This document shows, piece after piece, positions 1 through 4,792 of a stretch of DNA of 6,500 nucleotides (positions are counted from its first letter, which is position 1; each line of letters opens with the position of its first letter). The stretch covers positions 1-6,500 of the forward strand of contig JAFKJZ010000664.1 of the NCBI GenBank assembly GCA_017305815.1, written 5' to 3'. The translations under genes and the position numbers were made by a program. The DNA is from Hyphomicrobiales bacterium (GTDB lineage Bacteria; Pseudomonadota; Alphaproteobacteria; Rhizobiales; Kaistiaceae). Below the pieces are notes generated by a model. It worked only from the letters and a program-made list of their open reading frames with translations, ran no database searches and was not told where the DNA came from.

Positions 1-172
1 GGCCGGTCACGACCGTCACCGAGGCGGCGCGGCTGGCGAGCGCGGCGTCGGCGACGATCCGCACCAGGCTGCGGCCGCCGATCTCCGCCAGCAGCTTGTT
101 CGGCCCGCCCATGCGCCGGCCCTGCCCCGCCGCCAGCACCAGCGCCGCGATCGCCGGCCCGGCGTGCGTCAC
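1..172 (-). CDS. MobA/MocA-like molybdopterin nucleotidyltransferase, N-terminal part (runs off left edge)
   Basis: Only the first 57 codons lie in the window. They contain the signature of the MobA-like NTP transferase family: hydrophobic strand, then LAAGQGRRMGGPNKLL (residues 13-28). This is the glycine-rich nucleotide-binding loop with the conserved lysine. Family members transfer CMP or GMP to molybdopterin in the cytoplasm. Next to XdhC genes, a MocA-type cytidylyltransferase serving a molybdenum hydroxylase is the likeliest role (inference). The start is taken as GTG at 172-170, which overlaps the TGA of the upstream XdhC gene in a four-base GTGA and implies translational coupling; no strong Shine-Dalgarno is visible. 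The protein begins directly with the transferase domain, so here it is not preceded by an N-terminal molybdopterin-binding domain as in some fused homologues. The C-terminal part and exact specificity (CTP, GTP or another substrate) cannot be judged. Confidence 0.8.
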   Translation of the reverse strand, partial: MTHAGPAIAALVLAAGQGRRMGGPNKLLAEIGGRSLVRIVADAALASRAASVTVVTG

Positions 173-876
173 GCCGCCATGCCGCGCTTGCGCAGCGCGT
201 CCACGATTTCCGCCAGCACCGAAACGGCGATCTCCGCCGGGGATTGCGCGCCGATGGCAAGCCCGATAGGCGCGCGGATGCGCGCGACGTCCGCCTCCTC
301 CAGCCCGGCCGCCGTAAGCCTTTCGACGCGCTTCGCATGGGTCTTGCGGCTGCCGAGCGCGCCGACATAGAAGCAGTTCGCCGCCAGCGCCGCCTGGAGC
401 GGCATATCGTCGATCTTCGGGTCGTGCGTCAGCGCCGCCACGGCCGTGAACGGGTCGAGCGGCAGGCGCCGCAACGCCTCCTCCGGCCAATGCGGCATCA
501 GCGCGACGCCGGCGAAGCGCTCCTGTGTGGCGAAGGCGGTGCGCGGATCGATGATCGTCACGTCGAAGCCGGCGATGCGGGCCATCGGCGCCAGCGCCTG
601 CGCGATATGCACCGCGCCGATGACGACGAGGCGCGGCGGCGGCACATGCACGGTCAGGAAGAACTCGTCGCCCTCCGCCGTGCGGACCAGGCCGGAATGG
701 GCGGAGCGAAAACGTTGCGGCAGGATCTCGCCAAGCGCCGGCTCGATCATAAGGTCGAGGCCGAGATCGTTCTCGCGCACCAGACGGACGAGGCCCGAGG
801 CAAGATTGGTGATCAGGATCGCGGCCTGCCTCTGCCCGCGCGCCTCGTTCAGCCCTTGCAGCGTGAAGCGATCCAT
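169..876 (-). CDS. XdhC-family protein, C-terminal Rossmann-domain half (235 aa)
   Basis: This corresponds to the C-terminal domain of XdhC/CoxI-type proteins, which bind molybdenum cofactor, protect or help sulfurate it, and pass it to xanthine dehydrogenase-like enzymes (family knowledge). Visible signatures are a Rossmann strand-loop with VVIGAVHIAQAL (residues 84-95) followed by strand FDVTIIDPR (104-112), the conserved YVGALGSRKTHAKR (170-183), and a C-terminal IRAPIGLAIGAQSPAEIAVS (200-219). The first 80 residues resemble the linker and beta region between the two domains of fused XdhC proteins. The ATG at 876-874 follows immediately after the TGA of the N-domain gene, in the same frame, with AGGTGG lying 5 bases upstream as a possible ribosome binding site. 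Its stop overlaps the start of the MobA-like gene. It lacks the N-terminal XdhC_CoxI domain, which the adjoining gene supplies, so the two products probably work as one complex (inference). Confidence 0.9.
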   Translation of the reverse strand: MDRFTLQGLNEARGQRQAAILITNLASGLVRLVRENDLGLDLMIEPALGEILPQRFRSAHSGLVRTAEGDEFFLTVHVPPPRLVVIGAVHIAQALAPMARIAGFDVTIIDPRTAFATQERFAGVALMPHWPEEALRRLPLDPFTAVAALTHDPKIDDMPLQAALAANCFYVGALGSRKTHAKRVERLTAAGLEEADVARIRAPIGLAIGAQSPAEIAVSVLAEIVDALRKRGMAA

Positions 877-1218
877 TCACACCACCTTCTCGACATAGAT
901 GCGGATGCGGCCGCCGCAGGAGAGGCCGACACGCCAGGCCGTCTCGTCGGCAACGCCATATTCGAGCAGGCGCGGCTCGCCCGAGGCGATCACCTCGATC
1001 GCCTCGCCGATGACGGCGCCCTCGACACAGCCGCCGGAGACGGAGCCCTCGAAATGGCCGTCGGCGTCGATGACGAGATGGCTGCCCGCGGGGCGCGGCG
1101 CCGAGCCCCAGGTCTCGACCACCGTCGCCAGCGCCACGGTGCGGCCGGCCCGGATCCACGCCTCGGCGGTGCCGAGCACGTCGGCGTCCCCCAGGCCAAG
1201 CGGTCGTTCAGCGGACAT
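877..1218 (-). CDS. XdhC-family protein, N-terminal XdhC_CoxI domain only (113 aa)
   Basis: This small protein is the N-terminal module of XdhC/CoxI maturation factors as a separate polypeptide. Conserved blocks are ATVVETWGSAPRPAGSHLVI (residues 31-50), GSVSGGCVEGAV (58-69, with the conserved cysteine at 64) and GLSCGGRIRIYVE (98-110, with a second conserved cysteine at 101). In the family this module is linked to Moco binding and handling. The ATG at 1218-1216 is chosen over an in-frame TTG at 1224 because AGGAGGG ends 6 bases before the ATG but would directly abut the TTG. The gene lies 12 bases after the VWA stop, and the Shine-Dalgarno begins within that stop. It ends in TGA followed without gap by the in-frame ATG of the C-domain gene, so a readthrough product would be a colinear full-length XdhC of about 349 residues. 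Splitting of this family occurs in other Alphaproteobacteria, from memory. Confidence 0.9.
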   Translation of the reverse strand: MSAERPLGLGDADVLGTAEAWIRAGRTVALATVVETWGSAPRPAGSHLVIDADGHFEGSVSGGCVEGAVIGEAIEVIASGEPRLLEYGVADETAWRVGLSCGGRIRIYVEKVV

Positions 1219-1224
1219 GATCAA

Positions 1225-1230
1225 CCCTCC
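1225..1230 (-). promoter_or_regulatory. Ribosome binding site of the XdhC N-domain gene
   Basis: Read on the minus strand, GGAGGG lies 6 bases before the ATG at 1218. It sits directly behind the TGA stop of the VWA gene at 1233-1231, giving TGAGGAGGG. This placement decides the start in favour of the ATG at 1218 over the upstream TTG and suggests terminating ribosomes re-initiate here. Confidence 0.75.
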
Positions 1231-2448
1231 TCAGGCCACGGCGAGAAAGCGACGGGGATCGGCGGCACCGACCGCCGGCCCGAAGTGGAGCGCGTGGACG
1301 AGATCGGCCACCGCCTCCAGCGAATGCACGGCGCGAAGCTCGTCGACATGGGGGAGCATGGCGCGGATGCCGCGCGCCTTCGCCTCGAAGCCATCGAAGC
1401 GCAGCAGCGGATTGAGCCAGATCAGCCGCCGGCTGGCGCGATGCAGCCGCTCCATCTCGGCTGCGAGATCGTCGCCGCCGTCGCGCTCCAGTCCGTCGGT
1501 CACCAGCCGCACGATGGCCCCCTGCCCCAGCACCCGCCGCGACCACAGCCGGTTGAAGGCGCGAAGCGTCGGCGCGATCCTCGTGCCGCCCGACCAGTCC
1601 TCCACCGCCACCGCGCAGGCGGCGAGCGCCGCGTCCGGGTCCTTCAGCCGCAACGGGCGCGAGACGTTGGTGAGCCGGGTGCCGAACAGGAAGGCGTCGA
1701 CCCGCCGCGTCGCGCCGAGCGCGTGCAGGAAATGCAGCAGGATGCGGCTGTAGCGGCTCATCGAACCGGAGATGTCGCAGAGCGCGACGACGGGCGGCAG
1801 CGCGGTCGCGTGCCGGCGAAAGGCGGGCAGGATCAGCTCGCCGCCATTTCGCAACGCGAACCGCAGCGTCCGGCGCGGATCGATCCGGCCGCGCGCGGCC
1901 GAAACCAGGCGGTGCTTCGGCTGCCGGTCGCCGGCAAGCGTCAGCCGGCCGATCGCCGCCTCCGCGTCGGCGAGCTCCGCGGCGCTCATCTGGGCGAAGT
2001 CGCGCTTTTGCAGCCGCTCCTCCGCCGAAACGGCGAGACGCTCGCGCTCGGGACCCGGATCATCGTGAGCCTCGGGCGCGCGATCGCCGAGCATCGCCTG
2101 CGTCACACGGGCGGCCGCGGCGGCCTGCGCCGGCGACGCCTGGCCGGGCGGCCGATCGACGAAGACCGGTGCACGCAGACGGCCGCTTCGCCAGAACTGG
2201 CGGAACGCCTCGTCGAACACCGGCCGCTGCTCGCGCCGGCTCAGAAGCGTGGCGTGCAGCGCCCAGTAGAAGTCGTCGCGCGCGGCGGGACCGACGATCT
2301 CGGCGGCGCGGAGCGCATCGGCGATCGCCGCCGGCCCGACCGGCACGCCGGCCCGGCGCAGCAGCCGGCCGAACTGCAGGATGTTCTCGTCGAGCCTGCC
2401 GCCACCCGGAGGCGGACGATCGTCGAGAAGGGCGGGCGTCGCCGTCAT
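1231..2448 (-). CDS. CoxE-like VWA-domain protein (405 aa)
   Basis: This is a VWA-containing CoxE-family protein, the usual partner of a MoxR/CoxD ATPase. In the carboxydotroph cox cluster, CoxE acts with CoxD in maturing the active site of CO dehydrogenase; for homologues without CO dehydrogenase the client is unknown. The N-terminal 200 residues are helical and rich in Arg, Ala and Glu, with a variable acidic/basic stretch around 98-150. The VWA domain starts near 215 (LPPVVALCDISGSMS). Its metal-ion-dependent adhesion site is intact: DISGS at 225-229, Thr in WSGGT at 289, and Asp in VTDG at 318. There is no signal peptide or membrane segment, so it is cytoplasmic. The ATG overlaps the TGA of the MoxR gene (ATGA), and GGAGG lies 7 bases upstream. 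The length fits the CoxE family. Whether this set serves a true CO dehydrogenase cannot be told from the window. Confidence 0.92.
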   Translation of the reverse strand: MTATPALLDDRPPPGGGRLDENILQFGRLLRRAGVPVGPAAIADALRAAEIVGPAARDDFYWALHATLLSRREQRPVFDEAFRQFWRSGRLRAPVFVDRPPGQASPAQAAAAARVTQAMLGDRAPEAHDDPGPERERLAVSAEERLQKRDFAQMSAAELADAEAAIGRLTLAGDRQPKHRLVSAARGRIDPRRTLRFALRNGGELILPAFRRHATALPPVVALCDISGSMSRYSRILLHFLHALGATRRVDAFLFGTRLTNVSRPLRLKDPDAALAACAVAVEDWSGGTRIAPTLRAFNRLWSRRVLGQGAIVRLVTDGLERDGGDDLAAEMERLHRASRRLIWLNPLLRFDGFEAKARGIRAMLPHVDELRAVHSLEAVADLVHALHFGPAVGAADPRRFLAVA

Positions 2449-3359
2449 GCCGCCGCCTCCTCCCGTGCCGCCGCGACCAGCGCCCGCACGCGGTCTTCGT
2501 CCAGCCGGGCGATATCGTCCTGGTATTTGAGCAGGACGCCCAGCGTGTCGGTGACCATTCCCGGCTCCAGCGCCACCTGGTCAAGCTCGGAGAGAGCCGC
2601 CGCCCAGTCGAGCGTCTCGGCGAGGCCCGGGCTCTTGAACAGCCCTTCGCGGCGCAACGACTGCACGAAGGCGACCACCTGGCGCGACAGGCTTTCGCCC
2701 GCGCCCGGCACCTTGGCGCGCAGGATCCTGAGCTCGCGCGCGCTGTCGGGATAATCGACCCAGTGGTAAAGGCAGCGCCGCTTCAGCGCGTCGTGGATCT
2801 CGCGCGTCCGGTTGGTGGTAACCACGACGATCGGCGGCTCGGCGGCGCGGATGGTGCCGAGTTCCGGCACCGTCACCTGGCTGTCGGCCAGCACCTCGAG
2901 CAGATAGGCCTCGAACGCCTCGTCGGCCCGGTCGAGCTCGTCGATCAGGAGCACCGGCGCCCCGCCGGGCCCCGCCTCGAGCGCCTGCAGCAGCGGGCGG
3001 CGGATCAGGAAGCGCTCGGAAAAGACGTCGTCGACCAGCCGCTCCCGGTCAACGCCGCCAGCCGCCTCGGCGGCGCGGATCTCGACCATCTGCGCGGCAT
3101 AGTTCCATTCATAGACGGCCGAGGCGACGTCGAGCCCCTCATAGCATTGCAGGCGGATCAGCCGGCGGCCGAGCCGCTCGGCCAGCACCTTGGCGATCTC
3201 CGTCTTGCCGACGCCCGCCTCGCCCTCGAGGAACAGCGGCCGGTTCAGCCGCAGCGACAGGAACAGCACCGTCGCCAGCGCCCGGTCGGCGACATAGCCG
3301 CCATCGGCGAGCAGCGCCTCGGTGGCATCGATCGAAGCGGGGAACGGCCGGTCGGACAT
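2445..3359 (-). CDS. CoxD-like MoxR-family AAA+ ATPase (304 aa)
   Basis: This is a MoxR-type AAA+ chaperone of the CoxD subgroup and the first gene of the maturation operon. CoxD is known as an ATP-dependent factor needed to complete the sulfurated metal site of CO dehydrogenase; a comparable role for another molybdenum hydroxylase is inferred here. Motifs in order are Walker A GEAGVGKT (46-53), the subgroup stretch LQCYEGLDVASAVYEWNY (70-87), Walker B VLLIDE (136-141), sensor 1 TTN (181-183), and an arginine-finger region LKRRC (192-196). The C-terminal helical lid contains PGLAETLDWA (244-253). The ATG at 3359 is preferred to an in-frame ATG at 3374 because AGGGAG ends 5 bases before it and the product starts MSDRPF, as is typical of close homologues. 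It is cytoplasmic with no membrane segment. The stop overlaps the VWA start by four bases, so the pair is translationally coupled. Confidence 0.93.
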   Translation of the reverse strand: MSDRPFPASIDATEALLADGGYVADRALATVLFLSLRLNRPLFLEGEAGVGKTEIAKVLAERLGRRLIRLQCYEGLDVASAVYEWNYAAQMVEIRAAEAAGGVDRERLVDDVFSERFLIRRPLLQALEAGPGGAPVLLIDELDRADEAFEAYLLEVLADSQVTVPELGTIRAAEPPIVVVTTNRTREIHDALKRRCLYHWVDYPDSARELRILRAKVPGAGESLSRQVVAFVQSLRREGLFKSPGLAETLDWAAALSELDQVALEPGMVTDTLGVLLKYQDDIARLDEDRVRALVAAAREEAAA

Positions 3360-3364
3360 CGCAA

Positions 3365-3370
3365 CTCCCT
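3365..3370 (-). promoter_or_regulatory. Ribosome binding site of the MoxR gene
   Basis: On the minus strand AGGGAG stands 5 bases before the ATG at 3359. The alternative in-frame ATG at 3374 lies upstream of this motif and has only a poorer purine stretch before it, so this site supports the shorter 304-residue protein. Confidence 0.65.
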
Positions 3371-3416
3371 GCAACCCGGAACAACCTGCCGGCCTGGCGC
3401 GGACATGAACCAGACT

Positions 3417-3446
3417 CTTGGCCGGATCGCTCGCATTCGCTAGGCT
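3417..3446 (+). promoter_or_regulatory. Possible sigma-70 type promoter for pcaD
   Basis: CTTGGC at 3417-3422 resembles the alphaproteobacterial -35 box CTTGAC. It is followed after 17 bases by CTAGGCT at 3440-3446, a weak match to a -10 box. Initiation just downstream would give a leader of about 75 bases before the pcaD ATG. The rest of the 169-bp divergent gap (3360-3528) shows no convincing promoter for the leftward MoxR operon, although one must lie there or further upstream. This is a motif match by eye in GC-rich DNA. Confidence 0.35.
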
Positions 3447-3528
3447 GATGCCAGCAACGCCCTTGTCAGGGGCCTGTGGCCATCATGCGGGCCGATCCGG
3501 CCGGCTGGCAAGTTCGACGGGGTATCTT

Positions 3529-4308
3529 ATGCCACTGATCGCTATGGACGACGGCATCCGACTGAATGTCGAGGCCGATCCGGACAATGGCAAGCCGGCG
3601 CTTCTTCTCGCCAATGCGCTCGGCACGAATCTCGGCATGTGGAACGACCAGCTCCCTGCCTTCCGCGAACATTTTCGCGTGATCCGCTTCGACGACCGCG
3701 GCCATGGCGGCTCGGACGTCCCCGACACGCCCTACACGATCGATCGGCTCGGCCGCGACGCGCGCAGCGTGCTCGACGCGGTCGGGGTCGAGAGCGCCCA
3801 TATCGTCGGGCTGTCCAAGGGGGGCATGGTCGGCGCCTGGCTCGCGGCCAACAAGCCGGACTATGTCGACAAACTGGTGATCTGCGCCTCGGCGCCGCAT
3901 CTGCCGCCGCGCGACATGTGGGAAGGCCGGGCCAAGACGGCCCGCAACGAGGGCCTGACGGCGCTGGTCGATTCCGTCATCGGTCGCTGGTTCCGCGAAG
4001 GCTTTCGCGCCGGCGCGCCCCAGGTGGTGGCGCGCATCCGCGAGATGATCCTCGGCACGCCGGCCGAAGGCTACGCCGCCTGCTGCGAGGCACTGGGGGA
4101 AATGGACCTGCGCGACGACCTCGAGCTGATCCAGTCGCCGACCCTCGTCGTCTGCGCCGATCACGACGCCAGCGTCCAGCCGGCCAAGGCGCGCGAATGG
4201 GTGGCGGATATCGACGGCGCCCGGATGGAGGTCATCCAGAACGCCGCCCATCTTTGCAATGTCGAGCAGCCCGAGGCGTTCAACCGCGTCGTGCCGCGTC
4301 GAGGCTGA
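3529..4308 (+). CDS. pcaD: 3-oxoadipate enol-lactonase, alpha/beta hydrolase (259 aa)
   Basis: This enzyme hydrolyses beta-ketoadipate enol-lactone to 3-oxoadipate in the protocatechuate/catechol branch of aromatic degradation, in the cytoplasm. Alpha/beta-hydrolase hallmarks are in order: the oxyanion strand region LLLANALGTNLGMW (25-38), DDRGHGGSD (55-63), the nucleophile elbow GLSKGG (94-99, Ser96), the acid in VVCADHD (207-213, probably Asp213), and the catalytic His241 in NAAHLCNVEQP (238-248). The block NAAHLCNVEQPEAFNR is typical of PcaD rather than of generic hydrolases. The ATG at 3529 has GGGG about 6 bases upstream; an in-frame TTG at 3418 would add a non-homologous leader. The length fits the family, but the last residues (VVPRRG) replace the usual hydrophobic end because the frame runs into the convergent doxX gene. 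No other pca gene is adjacent, so it is a lone copy or a lactonase of related specificity. Confidence 0.88.
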   Translation: MPLIAMDDGIRLNVEADPDNGKPALLLANALGTNLGMWNDQLPAFREHFRVIRFDDRGHGGSDVPDTPYTIDRLGRDARSVLDAVGVESAHIVGLSKGGMVGAWLAANKPDYVDKLVICASAPHLPPRDMWEGRAKTARNEGLTALVDSVIGRWFREGFRAGAPQVVARIREMILGTPAEGYAACCEALGEMDLRDDLELIQSPTLVVCADHDASVQPAKAREWVADIDGARMEVIQNAAHLCNVEQPEAFNRVVPRRG

Positions 4309-4684
4309 AGCGGCCGGGGCCGGCGAAGACGATGTACAGGAAGATGAAGCAATAGAGGATGGCGGCGTCGCCGCCATTCAGCACCGGATAGACGCTGCGC
4401 GGGGCGTGGGCGAGCCAGTAGGCGAAAGCCATCAGGCCCGACAGCACGAACGCGACCGGACGCGAGAACAGGCCGATCAGCAGCAGGAAGCCACCGAACA
4501 GTTCCAGCATACCGGCCGTCCATGAAAGACTGAACATCGCCGGGGCTTTATCCGAAGCCGGGAAACCGAGAATCTTCTGCGTTCCGTGCGCCATGAAGAT
4601 CAGCGAAGAAACGATACGCAACAACCCCAGCGTATGGGGTTGAAACTTAGAAATCTTCTCAAATAGCACTACGATTGTCTCCAT
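4280..4684 (-). CDS. DoxX-family integral membrane protein (134 aa)
   Basis: This is a small four-helix membrane protein of the DoxX family. Hydrophobic segments lie near residues 18-33, 56-73, 76-92 and 105-122, with the family-like MAHGTQKILGF (31-41) after the first helix and a GGFLLLIGLFSRP turn (64-76). The family includes the small subunit of archaeal thiosulfate:quinone oxidoreductase and bacterial members of mostly undefined, redox-linked roles; nothing here fixes a function. It lies in the inner membrane. The ATG at 4684 has only a distant AGGGG (12 bases upstream), part of which falls in a hairpin. The first 30 or so codons use many A/T-ending codons (ACA, GTA, CTA, TTT, ATT, TCT), unlike the rest of the gene and its neighbours. 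Its 3' end overlaps the end of the convergent pcaD by 29 bases. It lies 108 bases downstream of the ETF-QO gene on the same strand and could be read as the second gene of that unit or from its own promoter. Confidence 0.88.
   Translation of the reverse strand: METIVVLFEKISKFQPHTLGLLRIVSSLIFMAHGTQKILGFPASDKAPAMFSLSWTAGMLELFGGFLLLIGLFSRPVAFVLSGLMAFAYWLAHAPRSVYPVLNGGDAAILYCFIFLYIVFAGPGRFSLDAARRG
4622..4642 (-). repeat. 7-bp inverted repeat inside the doxX coding start
   Basis: CAACCCC and GGGGTTG form a perfect 7-bp stem around a 7-base loop. It covers codons 15-21 of doxX (QPHTLGL), in the AT-richer 5' part of the gene. It would fold in the mRNA a short way after the start codon and could slow early translation. 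It may equally be a chance result of the codons used. Confidence 0.4.
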
Positions 4685-4691
4685 GTGATCA
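4684..4691. repeat. Third copy of the TGATCACA motif, over the doxX start
   Basis: TGTGATCA on the plus strand (TGATCACA on the minus strand) ends at the first base of the doxX ATG. It matches the inner palindromic sequence found twice in the hairpin at 4767-4790. Placed here, a bound regulator would block the doxX translation start region. The match is 8 bases; operator function is inference. Confidence 0.4.
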
Positions 4692-4697
4692 GTACGC

Positions 4698-4716
4698 CCC
4701 TGCTAACACGGCAGGG
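4698..4716 (-). promoter_or_regulatory. Leader hairpin covering the only Shine-Dalgarno-like sequence of doxX
   Basis: In the minus-strand transcript CCCTGC pairs perfectly with GCAGGG across a 7-base loop. The GCAGGG arm holds part of the AGGGG run that is the only ribosome-binding-like sequence before the doxX ATG, 12 bases further on. The structure could reduce translation or serve a switch. The 6-bp stem is short and may be accidental. Confidence 0.3.
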
Positions 4717-4766
4717 ATATCGCGCCTAGAACACGGAGACACAGAATCGGGGACTGCGGATAAACT

Positions 4767-4790
4767 TGTGATCACGCGAACGTGATCACA
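4767..4790 (-). terminator. Perfect 10-bp-stem palindrome after the ETF-QO stop; terminator or operator
   Basis: The plus strand reads TGTGATCACG, loop CGAA, then CGTGATCACA, giving a perfect 10-bp stem with a four-base loop (TTCG on the minus strand). It begins 2 bases after the ETF-QO stop codon, the usual place of an intrinsic terminator for that gene. The following minus-strand bases AAGTTTATCC have only a short T run, so termination would be weak. Each arm is itself built on the 8-bp palindrome GTGATCAC, and a further TGATCACA overlaps the doxX start. A paired protein-binding site controlling doxX is therefore an alternative reading. Confidence 0.5.
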
Positions 4791-4792
4791 GT

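Noticed and set aside
244..2754. An 836-codon open frame on the plus strand opposite the XdhC, VWA and MoxR genes
   Set aside because: It is antisense to several well-supported genes. Its translation is a low-complexity Arg/Ala/His/Gln-rich string with no recognisable domain, as expected for the antisense frame of GC-rich genes.
3360..3374. Upstream in-frame ATG giving MoxR five extra residues (MQGVA)
   Set aside because: The good ribosome binding site AGGGAG lies between this ATG and the next one, pointing to the ATG at 3359.
2169..3443. A 424-codon plus-strand open frame opposite the MoxR gene
   Set aside because: It is a shadow of the AAA+ ATPase gene, Arg-rich, with no family signature. 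The opposite strand carries intact Walker A and B motifs.
3418..3528. TTG start extending PcaD by 37 residues
   Set aside because: The added stretch has no family similarity and covers the likely promoter region. The ATG at 3529 gives a normal PcaD N-terminus.
3466..4377. A 303-codon minus-strand open frame opposite pcaD
   Set aside because: The plus strand encodes a clear alpha/beta hydrolase with its full catalytic triad. The antisense product has no motif.
4767..4790. A CRP/FNR binding site, because of TGTGA and TCACA at the ends of the palindrome
   Set aside because: The half-sites are separated by 14 bases instead of the 6 needed for CRP, and the inner arms are also palindromic. The classical site does not fit.
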